A stretch of DNA of 64,000 bases from Acinetobacter lanii (GTDB lineage: Bacteria; Pseudomonadota; Gammaproteobacteria; Pseudomonadales; Moraxellaceae): positions 496,001-560,000 of the forward strand of contig NZ_CP049916.1 of NCBI RefSeq assembly GCF_011578285.1. The letters are read 5' to 3'. Under the pieces are notes generated by a model. It was not told where the DNA came from. It saw only the letters and a program-made list of their open reading frames with translations, and made no database searches. Each line of letters opens with the position of its first letter. The stretch's first letter is position 1. A program made the translations under genes and the position numbers. Positions 53,040 through 62,157 of the stretch are shown piece after piece.

Positions 53040-53966
53040 ATGAATTTGGCTGATCGTGATGGTTTTATTTGGCAAGATGGACAATTGGTTGATTGGCGTG
53101 AAGCGAAAACTCACGTCCTCACTCATACATTACATTACAGTATGGGTGTTTTTGAGGGTGTCCGTGCTTATGAAACCCCAAATGGTACAGCGATCTTCCG
53201 TTTAAAAGAGCATACCAAGCGCTTACTTAACTCTGCAAAAATTTATCAAATGAAAGTTCCATTTGATCACGCGGCATTAGAACAAGCACAAATTGATGTG
53301 GTACGTGAAAACAAACTCGCATCTTGCTATTTACGTCCAATTATTTTTATTGGTTCAGAAAAACTCGGGATTGCAGCAACAGACAATACCATTCATGCAG
53401 TGGTTGCAGCATGGAGTTGGGGTGCTTATTTAGGTGAAGAAGCGATGGCGAAGGGTATTCGCGTTAAAACATCATCATTCACCCATCACCATCCAAACGT
53501 GACCATGTGTAAAGCAAAAGCGTCAGGTAACTATACCTTGTCGATTCTTGCACACCAAGAAGTGGCACATTCAGGGTATGACGAAGCAATGCTTCTCGAT
53601 CCACAAGGTTATGTATGCCAAGGTTCTGGCGAAAATGTATTCTTGGTACGTGATGGCGTGATTCATACGCCGGATATCGCAGGTGGTGCGCTGGATGGTA
53701 TTACTCGTCAAACGATCATTACTATTGCTAAAGACTTGGGTTATGACGTGGTTGAACGCCGTATTACCCGTGATGAGTTCTATATCGCAGATGAAGCATT
53801 CTTTACCGGTACAGCCGCTGAAGTGACGCCAATCCGTGAATACGATGATCGTCAAATTGGTGAAGGGGTACGTGGTCCAATCACGACTCAAATCCAAAAA
53901 GCATACTTCGATGCTGTTCAAGGCAAAGATCCAAAATATGCACATTGGTTGACTTACGTTAAGTGA
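53040..53966 (+). CDS. ilvE: Branched-chain amino acid aminotransferase
   Basis: This fold-type IV PLP enzyme of 308 residues makes Leu, Ile and Val from their keto acids. ADRDGFIWQDGQLVDW and LHYSMGVFEGVRAYET form the start; the PLP Lys is in MCKAKASGNYTLSILA; PLP phosphate and cofactor segments are in CQGSGENVFLVRDG and FFTGTAAEVTPI. A GGAG site precedes the ATG. In Acinetobacter this gene marks the left border of the outer-core locus. Confidence 0.95.
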   Translation: MNLADRDGFIWQDGQLVDWREAKTHVLTHTLHYSMGVFEGVRAYETPNGTAIFRLKEHTKRLLNSAKIYQMKVPFDHAALEQAQIDVVRENKLASCYLRPIIFIGSEKLGIAATDNTIHAVVAAWSWGAYLGEEAMAKGIRVKTSSFTHHHPNVTMCKAKASGNYTLSILAHQEVAHSGYDEAMLLDPQGYVCQGSGENVFLVRDGVIHTPDIAGGALDGITRQTIITIAKDLGYDVVERRITRDEFYIADEAFFTGTAAEVTPIREYDDRQIGEGVRGPITTQIQKAYFDAVQGKDPKYAHWLTYVK

Positions 53967-53980
53967 TTTAATTTTGTGTA

Positions 53981-54010
53981 AAAAACCTCTCTATTGAGAG
54001 GTTTTTTTTA
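53981..54010 (+). terminator. Intrinsic terminator after ilvE
   Basis: AAAAACCTCTC and GAGAGGTTTTT form a stem over TATT, followed by a T-run. It separates the core genes from the variable sugar locus. Confidence 0.9.
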
Positions 54011-54089
54011 TTTTATTTGCGCCATGTTTGAAAAGTTATGTCATCATATTAGCTAATCTTAAATTCAATCGAGAGTATGGGCATATACC

Positions 54090-54812
54090 ATGAGTAATAT
54101 TGTTATATGTATGAAATGGGGAACCAAATATGGTTCTGAGTATGTCAATCGTTTATATAACATGGTGAAGCGACATACGACGGTTGATTTTCAGATGGTG
54201 TGTTTAACGGATCGAACTGAAGGCATTGATCCAAATGTTCAGTGTTTTCCAATCCCTTCTTTGGCATTGCCAAAAGGCGCCCCTGAGCGTGGCTGGAATA
54301 AACTCTCAACTTTTGAGCCTGATTTATATGGTCTAAAGGGCAATGCGCTTTTCTTAGATCTCGATGTGGTGATTGTTGATAATATCGATGGTTTCTTTAC
54401 CCATCCTGGTGAGTTTCTGATTATTCACGACTGGAAACGTCCATGGCGTGTCACCGGAAATAGTTCAGTGTATCGTTTTCAACTGGGAAGTTTTTCAGGA
54501 ATTTTGCCTTATTTTCGAGAAAATTTTGACGAGATTCGTAAAAAGTTTCGCAATGAACAAGAATACCTATCTTGGTATGTCGATAAAGAGAAGAAATTAA
54601 CGTATTGGCCTGAAGCATGGTGTAAAAGCTATAAATATCATTGTTTACAGAAAATTCCATTTGCTTATGTTAAACCTCCAGTTAAACCTGAAGGCGCGAA
54701 AATTATTATTTTCCATGGTGAAATTAATCCACCTGATGCAGTAAATGGTGGTGGTGGGAAATGGTATCGTTATGTGTTGCCATCAAAATGGATTAAGGAT
54801 GCTTGGCAATAA
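54090..54812 (+). CDS. Glycosyltransferase (DxD type), outer-core locus
   Basis: The 240-residue protein begins like a GT-A enzyme (IVICMKWGTKYGSEYVNRLYNMV) and has the metal-binding DxD in ALFLDLDVVIVDN (about residues 90-92). KGAPERGWNKLSTFEP and a late IIIFHGEINPPDA also fit. No signal or membrane segment is seen, so it should act at the cytoplasmic face on a growing core oligosaccharide. It is the first gene of the variable cluster after ilvE. The sugar is not predictable from sequence. Confidence 0.8.
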   Translation: MSNIVICMKWGTKYGSEYVNRLYNMVKRHTTVDFQMVCLTDRTEGIDPNVQCFPIPSLALPKGAPERGWNKLSTFEPDLYGLKGNALFLDLDVVIVDNIDGFFTHPGEFLIIHDWKRPWRVTGNSSVYRFQLGSFSGILPYFRENFDEIRKKFRNEQEYLSWYVDKEKKLTYWPEAWCKSYKYHCLQKIPFAYVKPPVKPEGAKIIIFHGEINPPDAVNGGGGKWYRYVLPSKWIKDAWQ

Positions 54813-54850
54813 TGCCGGCACGTTTTATAGCTAAATAGATTTGATGATAT

Positions 54851-55822
54851 ATGGGAAAAATTGATTTTGTCATTGCATGGGTGGATGGTAGTGATCCTAA
54901 GCTGAGGGATAAAAGAAAGAAATTTCAATCAGATAATGTTGTAAAAGGATCTTTCGAAGAGACTCGATTTGCAAGTAATGATGAAATTTATTTGGCAATT
55001 GCATCTATATTAAAATATGCACCATATGTAGGCACAATCTATATTGTTACTGATGATCAAAGGCCAGTCTATCTTGATGAATTTTATGATCAAGGATTGT
55101 GTGAGCACAATCAAATTCAAGTGATTGATCATAAAACTATCTTTAAAGGTTATGAGCATTATTTACCAACATTTAATTCATTAACGATTGAAACAATGCT
55201 ATGGAATATTCCAAATCTTTCAGAAAATTTTATTTACTTAAATGATGATTTTTTCTTAAACAGCGCATCTGAAGTAACTGATTTTTTAATAGATCAACAA
55301 ACTAAAATTTATGGTCATTGGGTAAGTAATAAATTCGTTCAATTAAAATTTAATTGGCGTAAAGGATTGAATAAGTATTTTGGCAAACCTTTACAGCCCA
55401 AATATACAATTGCACAAATGTTAAGTGCTGTATTATCCGGTTTTGATCACTATTATGAGATTCATCATCGTCCGCATTTACTTGATAAAATGATATTGAA
55501 AACATATTTTCAAGAGAATCCAAAAGTTTTAACAGAGCAAATTAGTTATCGTTTTAGAAGCGCATTTCAGTTTTTGCCAGTGGGTTTAAATAACCATTTA
55601 AAAATAAAAGAAAAAAAAGCAATTTTGTATAAAGATATTGAAATTGCATATTTGAAAAATGAATCTTCTATTGCTGAATTTTTATTGAATATAGAGAATT
55701 CTTCAATAAAATTTGGTTGTATTCAAAGTTTGGATCAGCTTAATTGTTACCAACAAGATCAAATTCTTTCTGCACTTAAACTTAAGTTCAAAGGTTATTT
55801 ACCTCAATCTGTATCTTGCTAA
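54851..55822 (+). CDS. Stealth-family sugar-phosphate transferase
   Basis: The 323-residue protein opens with Stealth CR1 (IDFVIAWVDGSDPKLRDKRKKF), has CR2 around NLSENFIYLNDDFFLNS, and weaker matches to CR3/CR4 near HHRPHLLDKM and CIQSLDQLN. Stealth enzymes transfer hexose-1-phosphate units to make phosphodiester-linked capsule or exopolysaccharide. Its place in an outer-core locus suggests a phosphodiester link in the core or its decoration. Base composition is more AT-rich than in the flanking core genes, consistent with transfer. Confidence 0.85.
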   Translation: MGKIDFVIAWVDGSDPKLRDKRKKFQSDNVVKGSFEETRFASNDEIYLAIASILKYAPYVGTIYIVTDDQRPVYLDEFYDQGLCEHNQIQVIDHKTIFKGYEHYLPTFNSLTIETMLWNIPNLSENFIYLNDDFFLNSASEVTDFLIDQQTKIYGHWVSNKFVQLKFNWRKGLNKYFGKPLQPKYTIAQMLSAVLSGFDHYYEIHHRPHLLDKMILKTYFQENPKVLTEQISYRFRSAFQFLPVGLNNHLKIKEKKAILYKDIEIAYLKNESSIAEFLLNIENSSIKFGCIQSLDQLNCYQQDQILSALKLKFKGYLPQSVSC

Positions 55823-55831
55823 GAGTCGTTA

Positions 55832-56596
55832 ATGAAAGTCATAACATATTTAATTAACTTAGATGGAAGCCATGATCGTTTAGCTGAAGCGACTCAGCAG
55901 CTTAGAGATATCAACTGGTCTTTTGAACGTTTCTCTGCTTATGATGGTCGAGGTAAGGATCTCACTCATTTCCACCAGTATAATGATGTAAAAGCACGAC
56001 AATTTTTAGGTCGAAGTTTATTGAATGCGGAATTAGGCTGTTATCTCAGTCATTATGGTTGTGCTGAAAAATTTCTACAAACCGATGCGGATTATTTGGT
56101 TGTTTTAGAAGATGACATGAAAATCGCAGATAACTTTAAAACGGAATTGGAATACGTTTTAAATTATTTGGATCAGCATCAAGACTTAGATTGGTATTTA
56201 ATTAATATTGCTGCCAAAAAGAAAAAATTTTCACGTGATATTGTGCAGCATAATGGTTTAAGCTTATGGCATGCTTTTTATTTTCCTATCCGTGGTTTAG
56301 GACTAATTTGGTCACGTCAGGGTGCACAAGCTTTTGTTGAAGCAGGTCGAACCATCAGTGTACCAGTTGATATTTTTTTCCAAAATTGGCTGAGCCAAAA
56401 TGGTAAAGGCTTAGGCGTGTGGCCTGCATTGGTTAAACCTGCAGGACTTGATAGTGATATCTTAGGCACTGTAGCGACTCAAGGGATTGCACGGAAAGCA
56501 AAGGAAAATCGTGATGCGAGTTACGATTTTAAGAAGCAAAAACGCATGTGGAAAGATCGTTTTTCTGCTTTGAAATTTAAATATTTTTCAAGTTAA
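55832..56596 (+). CDS. Glycosyltransferase family 25 (LPS biosynthesis)
   Basis: The 254-residue protein has the GT25 pattern: MKVITYLINLDGSHDRLAEATQQL at the start, FERFSAYDGRG, LLNAELGCYLSHYGCAEKFL, then YLVVLEDDMKI with the acidic metal-binding residues. GT25 enzymes add galactose or glucose in LOS cores of Haemophilus and Neisseria; the exact sugar here is unknown. It starts 9 bp after the Stealth gene, so the two are probably translated from one message. Confidence 0.88.
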   Translation: MKVITYLINLDGSHDRLAEATQQLRDINWSFERFSAYDGRGKDLTHFHQYNDVKARQFLGRSLLNAELGCYLSHYGCAEKFLQTDADYLVVLEDDMKIADNFKTELEYVLNYLDQHQDLDWYLINIAAKKKKFSRDIVQHNGLSLWHAFYFPIRGLGLIWSRQGAQAFVEAGRTISVPVDIFFQNWLSQNGKGLGVWPALVKPAGLDSDILGTVATQGIARKAKENRDASYDFKKQKRMWKDRFSALKFKYFSS

Positions 56597-56642
56597 TTAT
56601 ATAATTTATAATACTGCTCTTAATTTAAATTTTGGTGAAGTA

Positions 56643-57527
56643 ATGATTTTAAAGAAAGCGAGCTCTCGAAATTCGATTTCAATTGTCGATGGGGGTTCCA
56701 AGGAAATTATAAAATCAAACCATAGTATAGTACCGTGCTATTGGTGGGATACTTCATTGAATTTTGGAGATTGGATAGGACCTTGGATAATTTCTCTAAA
56801 ATTTGGAAAAAATGCCATTAATACAAAAAACATTAAATCTGTATCAAATACGATATTTTCAGTAGGTTCGATCATACATCATTTACCCAATGAATCGGGT
56901 CAAATTACAGTTTGGGGGTCAGGATTAATAAAACCGATTAGCTGGCGGAAGCGTTGGTCACTTAAAAAGAAAATGAAAGATGTTGAATTTATTGCTGTAA
57001 GAGGTCGTTTAACATATCAAGAAATAACGTCTAAACTTAAAACTAAAGTGCCTGAAGTTTTTGGTGATCCTGCTTTGTTATTACCAAAGTACTATCAACC
57101 TACTAAAAAGCAAGCAACAAAAATAGTGTTATGCCCTCATTATTCTCATTATGATGAATTAAAAAATAAATTTTTAGACTATGAAGATATTAATGTTATC
57201 GATTTAAAAAGAGATCCTCGAAAAGTTATTGATGATATAACGAATGCTGAAATATGTATTTCAAGTTCCCTGCATGGGTTGATCATTGCTCAAACCTATG
57301 GCATTCCTTGGATTTGGTTAAGATTTAAGGATAATAGATTATCAGGTGATAGTTTTAAATTTCATGATTTTTATTCTACTTTGAAGAATTGTAGCCATGA
57401 TCATGTGAGCGAGCATTCCATTAAGGCTATCAACTATGATGATATATTGGCCGCGGCTAATAGTGTTAAATTATTTGAGTTATCCATTGATTTACAGTTG
57501 TTAGATAGTGCCTTGAAGGAAATTTAG
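56643..57527 (+). CDS. Polysaccharide pyruvyl transferase-like protein
   Basis: The 294-residue protein has the pyruvyl-transferase family layout: SLNFGDWIGPWIISLKFG near the start, IFSVGSIIHHL, ITVWGSGLIKP, VRGRLTYQEI, EVFGDPALLLPKYY, then CISSSLHGLIIAQTYGIPWIWL near the end. Family members add ketal-linked pyruvate to sugars of exopolysaccharides. It is strongly AT-rich. Catalysis is not proven by motif alone; some members act on other substrates. Confidence 0.82.
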   Translation: MILKKASSRNSISIVDGGSKEIIKSNHSIVPCYWWDTSLNFGDWIGPWIISLKFGKNAINTKNIKSVSNTIFSVGSIIHHLPNESGQITVWGSGLIKPISWRKRWSLKKKMKDVEFIAVRGRLTYQEITSKLKTKVPEVFGDPALLLPKYYQPTKKQATKIVLCPHYSHYDELKNKFLDYEDINVIDLKRDPRKVIDDITNAEICISSSLHGLIIAQTYGIPWIWLRFKDNRLSGDSFKFHDFYSTLKNCSHDHVSEHSIKAINYDDILAAANSVKLFELSIDLQLLDSALKEI

Positions 57528-57674
57528 TATCATTGATTTTGAAGTAATGTGTTAAGCAAGATTTTTTTAATCTTGCTTCATGTAACATAATATATACAAA
57601 TAAAGATTAAATAATATACAATATGTAAAAGTGAAGTAATAGAATAAAAATAATTTTTGACTAAATTATTTCAT

Positions 57675-58604
57675 ATGAAAATTTTAAAAAAAATATTTTA
57701 TCAAATAAAATACTCCTTTATGTATCGTAATAAGATTCGAGCAAAAAATTTAAATATTGATAACTATGCCAATGTATTGGTGCTAAATCCAGTCCAACAT
57801 CTAGCACAAATTCCAAAGAAAATTTGGATGTATTGGGAAGGTGAAATTCCTGTTTTTGTTCAAGATTGTATAGAAAATATTCGCTTACGTAATCCAGACT
57901 ATCAGGTCTATGTACTTTCACCAGAAAATGTACATGAATATACCACCATTGACTTTAGTCAACTCGACATTGCCATGCCACAACATAAAGCAGATTTAAT
58001 TCGCTTTAATTTATTGTATTTGCATGGCGGTATTTGGTTGGATGCAAGTATTATCGTATATGAAAAGTTGGACTGGGTTCATCAATTAATTGAGAAAAAT
58101 CAGACTGAAATTTTCGCCTATTATCGTAAGAAAAATACCACTCAACAATGCTCGCCTGTTATTGAAAACTGGCTTCTCGCTAGTCAACCTCAAAACATTT
58201 TTTTTAAAGCATGGTTTGATGAGTTGCTGAATGCAATGAAAATTGGTCCTAAACAATATGTCAAAAATATTCGTGAGGCGATGAAAGACTGTGATCAGGT
58301 GTTTCAACGGATTAGTAATCCCGAATATTTAATTTCATATGTCGTTTGTCAAATCATTATGAAGCAATATCAGCCGAGTATTACCTTAATTGACTGTGAT
58401 CAAAATGCCTTTTTTTATCAAGTGAAAAATCGTTGGGTAAAAGAAAAAACATTGATTGATATGGCATTGAATCATCAACATGGTGAATATCCAAAGCTGA
58501 TTAAATTCGCAGGCAAAGAGCGAAATCATGTCGCCAAGTACTATGAAAGAGGAATGTATTTCGAAGATTCACTGCTTGATTTCAAAAAAAACCTGATGAC
58601 TTAA
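57675..58604 (+). CDS. Capsular polysaccharide synthesis-type glycosyltransferase (GT32-like)
   Basis: The protein of about 309 residues has IPKKIWMYWEGEIPVFVQDCIENI, HKADLIRFNLLYLHGGIWLDASIIV, then CSPVIENWLLASQPQN. This is the Caps_synth/Gly_transf_sug pattern; the metal site reads LDAS rather than the DxD of GT32. I chose ATG 57675; an upstream TTG (57657) adds six residues and has no better ribosome-binding site. About 130 bp of AT-rich sequence precedes it. It is the last plus-strand gene and converges on the next gene 18 bp away. Confidence 0.78.
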   Translation: MKILKKIFYQIKYSFMYRNKIRAKNLNIDNYANVLVLNPVQHLAQIPKKIWMYWEGEIPVFVQDCIENIRLRNPDYQVYVLSPENVHEYTTIDFSQLDIAMPQHKADLIRFNLLYLHGGIWLDASIIVYEKLDWVHQLIEKNQTEIFAYYRKKNTTQQCSPVIENWLLASQPQNIFFKAWFDELLNAMKIGPKQYVKNIREAMKDCDQVFQRISNPEYLISYVVCQIIMKQYQPSITLIDCDQNAFFYQVKNRWVKEKTLIDMALNHQHGEYPKLIKFAGKERNHVAKYYERGMYFEDSLLDFKKNLMT

Positions 58605-58621
58605 TGAGATCAAGCCATGTC

Positions 58622-59521
58622 CTACTCAACCCCATGAGTGATACTGACTTTAGGAAAGTGCGGAATAATACTGATATGAGATAAGTTATAGACCTTTTTA
58701 TTTTTTTGATTGAATACCCGTGCAGCGCAAGCAAATGCTTTCAGAATATCATCTAAGTGATGATGAATGAGCGTAGGTTGCTTGTGTTGCTCTGATTCAT
58801 AAAAGCGTGCTTGGTTTAAATCTGTGAGATCAATGCCAATCAAGAAAATTTCTTCATAACCTAATCCGTAGATAATTTGAAAAGCGGTATAGGCAACCGT
58901 GTAGTAGTCAAATATGGCATCTTGAAAATTAAGTGAAAAGCCAAAATTTTCATGAAAAAAATAATGTTCCTGATGTTCATGACCTGTAATAGTATCGCCC
59001 ATAAATTTTTCATTTTTACCAGCGCTGATAATTTCAATAACTTTAAAGTCACAACGAATATCTGCCAAATGCATTTTCTTTAAAATTTCGTCGAGACATC
59101 GTGCAGTTGTAAAAAATATACATTTCATCTGCAAAACTTTTGTTACGAGATCAAATCGATTCCGAATAAAATCATGATCAATAATCACATAGTACTTAAA
59201 CTGAATGTTGGGCAGTGTAATGGCACCATTGACCCCCATATAATCAATATCAGAACGTTGGTAATGTTTTGCATCTAAGTGCTGGGTCGAGGGACCTGTC
59301 GCAACCAACATACATTTTCGATTTTGAATGAGGGGTGTCCGTTCATGATCAACAATGAGCTGATTTCTAAAAAAAACCTGCTTAATATGACCAGATTCAT
59401 TTCGAGTCACCTGATAAAAAGGCCAATATCTACGGTTATGTTTATAACTTTTTGGATATAGAAACTTATAGGTATATTTCGCTAAATTTCGAATAATATA
59501 ATTAAATATTAGCCCACTCAT
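58622..59521 (-). CDS. Outer-core locus protein, possibly a GT42/DUF115-like enzyme
   Basis: The 299-residue protein starts basic and aromatic (LAKYTYKFLYPKSYKHNRRYW). It has CMLVATGPSTQHLDA, a small-residue turn like the nucleotide-binding NGPS motif of GT42 sialyltransferases and DUF115 proteins. SDIDYMGVNGAI and a later GYEEIFLIGIDLTD also follow that family's order. I cannot name it more exactly; WaaZ-like enzymes are another option. It lies on the minus strand with the next two genes. Confidence 0.55.
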   Translation of the reverse strand: MSGLIFNYIIRNLAKYTYKFLYPKSYKHNRRYWPFYQVTRNESGHIKQVFFRNQLIVDHERTPLIQNRKCMLVATGPSTQHLDAKHYQRSDIDYMGVNGAITLPNIQFKYYVIIDHDFIRNRFDLVTKVLQMKCIFFTTARCLDEILKKMHLADIRCDFKVIEIISAGKNEKFMGDTITGHEHQEHYFFHENFGFSLNFQDAIFDYYTVAYTAFQIIYGLGYEEIFLIGIDLTDLNQARFYESEQHKQPTLIHHHLDDILKAFACAARVFNQKNKKVYNLSHISIIPHFPKVSITHGVE

Positions 59522-59584
59522 AAGCGTTTATCTCATTTATTTTTTAATTACTTTTTATAAATTTGTATGGTGTTTTCTAAGTGC

Positions 59585-60484
59585 TTAATCGTCTAAATGA
59601 AAAGTTTTATTTTCAGGTTTAAATTTTTGTATTAACTGTTTAAACCATGAAGCCTGATGTGTATCACGTGTGACCTGATTGCCTTTATACTTTTTCTGTG
59701 AGGCCTTATAGAATGTACCGTAAGGCTCAATCATATAGTCTTCTAGTTTAAAACCAGCATCTAAGGCTTCTTGATAATATTGATCGAACAGTTGCGCTAA
59801 ATCTTGGCGAGGATGCTCTAAAATTTCTCCATCGAACCAATGCTGGGTATCATTTTTTGCTAATCGTGGAATTGAGTATTTATGGCTAAACTGGGTGCCC
59901 ATATCTGAATAATGAAGGATTTTAATCTCTGATATATCTAGATCTTCTCCATCAATACAATTGTAATGATCTTGATAAGGTTGAACGAGCTCCGGATGTG
60001 CTTTAATTTTTTTCATTAAATTTTGATGGGCATCAGGATCGTTTTTTAAACGATCAATATCGGGTAGTACAGCTTTTGCTTTCGCACAGTCCCAAACGCA
60101 AGTACAAAGTCGAGCAGTACTTTTGCCGCCCTTTGCTGCTACAACGGCATTACCTTCGATCGGATGTCGCCATAAAGTATTGAGATCTGAGAGTACGATC
60201 ACATCTGTGTCCATATAAATGGCACGACCTTTATAACCACAATATGCAGGAATCGCCCAACGGAATCCAGAGAAAGGTGTTGCCCATTTTTCGGTTCTCC
60301 AACCTGATTTTGATTCAGCATCTGCAAACCAAAAGCTTGATGAATCATGTGAAAGTTGCATCCAAATAATGTCTACAGGGGATGAACTATGTTTTTGAAT
60401 GCTATAGTCCAGCACCATCATTTGTTCGAGATCACAATTGTTGGGGTCGCAACCCACAAAAACTTTGATGTTATGCAAGCTCAT
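59585..60484 (-). CDS. GT8-like glycosyltransferase
   Basis: The 299-residue GT-A enzyme has IKVFVGCDPNNCDLEQMMVLDYSI, GFRWAIPAYCGYKGRAIYMDTDVIVLSDL with the DxD at D92 and D94, and IKILHYSDMGTQ before the end. GT8-type enzymes add glucose or galactose in LPS cores. A basic, disordered tail (SQKKYKGNQVTRDTH, then KPENKTF) follows. It is one of three minus-strand sugar genes that converge on the plus-strand set. Confidence 0.8.
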   Translation of the reverse strand: MSLHNIKVFVGCDPNNCDLEQMMVLDYSIQKHSSSPVDIIWMQLSHDSSSFWFADAESKSGWRTEKWATPFSGFRWAIPAYCGYKGRAIYMDTDVIVLSDLNTLWRHPIEGNAVVAAKGGKSTARLCTCVWDCAKAKAVLPDIDRLKNDPDAHQNLMKKIKAHPELVQPYQDHYNCIDGEDLDISEIKILHYSDMGTQFSHKYSIPRLAKNDTQHWFDGEILEHPRQDLAQLFDQYYQEALDAGFKLEDYMIEPYGTFYKASQKKYKGNQVTRDTHQASWFKQLIQKFKPENKTFHLDD

Positions 60485-60575
60485 AATTCGGCCTTTGAAT
60501 TTTAATAGTTTTTTAATTGGAATTTTATATTGAATGGAATTTGAACGAGTTCAACTTTTCCTTTCAATACTATTT

Positions 60576-61628
60576 TTAATCTGGCAATACAATTTTTTGA
60601 TATGGAGCAATATCCAATATATTCTTTAACCAGTTATGGAAGCAATACTTTTCGACTATATTTTGGTCTATTTGGGTATAGGGACGTGCTAAAAAATCCT
60701 TTAACTGGGGGAGATTGTTGGTTTCCCAAATGAAGATGTTATCGGGATGATAAAAGTCATAATTTTTAATATTAGCATTACTGGTGATTAATTTTTTTTG
60801 ATAATAGAGTGCTTCAAATGTACGAAATGATAAGCCTTGATGAATCGGATTGAGTATATCGACGAGAATGCTAGCCTGATAGATATGTTCAATATTTTTA
60901 GAAAAATCTATATTTTTTTTAATGATTTTAATTTGAGCATCATCATATTTTTTTCGACTCGTTTCTATGTTTTTTAAAATTCGAATATTAAAATCCAATT
61001 GAATGCCAAGTTTAGACAATATATCTGCACACTGAGTTAAAGTTTCGACACGTTCGTCAAAATGTAATCCTACGAAATATGCCCTTTGACCCTTATGGTG
61101 CGTTGATGTAGGTTGATGCATATCAAAAGAAAAGTTAGTGATGCCTATCAAATTCAATGTATCGAATTTCGGATTGTTAAGATCACTATGGTCAAACACA
61201 AAAAAACGGTCAAATAGTCCAATTCGAGCAACTGTATCAGGAAATCTGTCTAATCCATTCCATTGATAGCCCACATAGTTATGCTCTGATTTTTGACGAA
61301 GTTGTTGCAATCTATCCTGTGAGAATAAATCAGGGCGAATTACCAAAATATGATCGTGATCAGTCAATAAGGGTATCTGATCAATCATTTTACTAATGTA
61401 ATCTTCCTTGAGCCAAGTTTTTTTGAGTTCTTTGTAATCAGAATTTTTGAATAATGCCTTTCGAATGAAGTGAATGCATTTATCTATGAAACTGAGACGC
61501 ATTTTTTTGAGATGTTCAGGAGAGGCATCAATAAAAGTTACGCTGTATCCATGAAATTTTAAATTTTCAATCATCGGAGAACAAAAATTACTATGACTGG
61601 GCATTGCTAAAACAATATGTTTTTTCAA
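60576..61628 (-). CDS. CgeB-like glycosyltransferase, outer-core locus
   Basis: The 350-residue protein begins KKHIVLAMPSHSNFCSPMIENLKFHGYSVTFID, with VGYQWNGLDRFPD and RIGLFDRFFVFDHSDL in the middle. It ends with a GT-B donor-site pattern: ILVDILNPIHQGLSFRTFEALYYQKKLITSN. This is the spore-protein CgeB/GT-B type seen in many outer-core loci. It is AT-rich and is the first-transcribed gene of the minus-strand set, with 91 bp to the next gene. Confidence 0.68.
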   Translation of the reverse strand: MKKHIVLAMPSHSNFCSPMIENLKFHGYSVTFIDASPEHLKKMRLSFIDKCIHFIRKALFKNSDYKELKKTWLKEDYISKMIDQIPLLTDHDHILVIRPDLFSQDRLQQLRQKSEHNYVGYQWNGLDRFPDTVARIGLFDRFFVFDHSDLNNPKFDTLNLIGITNFSFDMHQPTSTHHKGQRAYFVGLHFDERVETLTQCADILSKLGIQLDFNIRILKNIETSRKKYDDAQIKIIKKNIDFSKNIEHIYQASILVDILNPIHQGLSFRTFEALYYQKKLITSNANIKNYDFYHPDNIFIWETNNLPQLKDFLARPYTQIDQNIVEKYCFHNWLKNILDIAPYQKIVLPD

Positions 61629-61816
61629 ATTTATTATTCATATCATTAATTAATGCTTGATATTATTATTAATTTTATTTAAACAAACATTTGATATCTT
61701 GAAATATTTTGTAGGGTAATATTATTTAATATTTAAATTTGTAATTTTTAGATTATCTGGTTTATTTCCCATGCCATTAATGATGAAAGGCATGGGGATT
61801 ACTACAAAAAACGAAT

Positions 61817-62035
61817 CTACTTACGATCCGCATTTCCCTTTAATACCATATAAATCAATGCTGAAATAGAACCAAAACCGGCAATGAAACTACTGGTACT
61901 GAAATACACAATACGCTGATATGTGGTCAGATTAAATAATTGCTCATTTAAAATATAACGCATGAAAGCCCATTGGACGATACAAAACACAATAATAATA
62001 ATTGTATGACGACGAACATCGGGACGCATTGCCAT
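61817..62035 (-). CDS. Small two-helix membrane protein
   Basis: The 72-residue product from ATG 62035 (MAMRPDVRRH) has two hydrophobic segments: TIIIIVFCIVQWAFMRYIL and YFSTSSFIAGFGSISALIYMVL. The frame can be extended upstream to 62122, but that would run through the aspS terminator, and a ribosome-binding AGG lies before 62035. Function unknown. It sits between the sugar cluster and aspS. Confidence 0.6.
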   Translation of the reverse strand: MAMRPDVRRHTIIIIVFCIVQWAFMRYILNEQLFNLTTYQRIVYFSTSSFIAGFGSISALIYMVLKGNADRK

Positions 62036-62108
62036 GAGAATAGACCTATAAATAGATATGGCTATTATGCCATTTTTCGCAAAAAATCTCAATTTGAGTG
62101 AGGCGTGA

Positions 62109-62142
62109 TAAAAAAGCCCCACTCACTGAGCAGGGCTTTTTA
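62109..62142 (-). terminator. Intrinsic terminator after aspS
   Basis: AAAAAGCCC and GGGCTTTT pair around an inner CTCA/TGAG stem; the minus-strand transcript gets a U-run. Confidence 0.85.
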
Positions 62143-62157
62143 TGGATTAGCTAAATC

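Noticed and set aside
62036..62122. Upstream extension of the small membrane protein to give 101 residues
   Set aside because: The extension overlaps the aspS terminator hairpin and has no ribosome-binding site; the ATG at 62035 is a better start.
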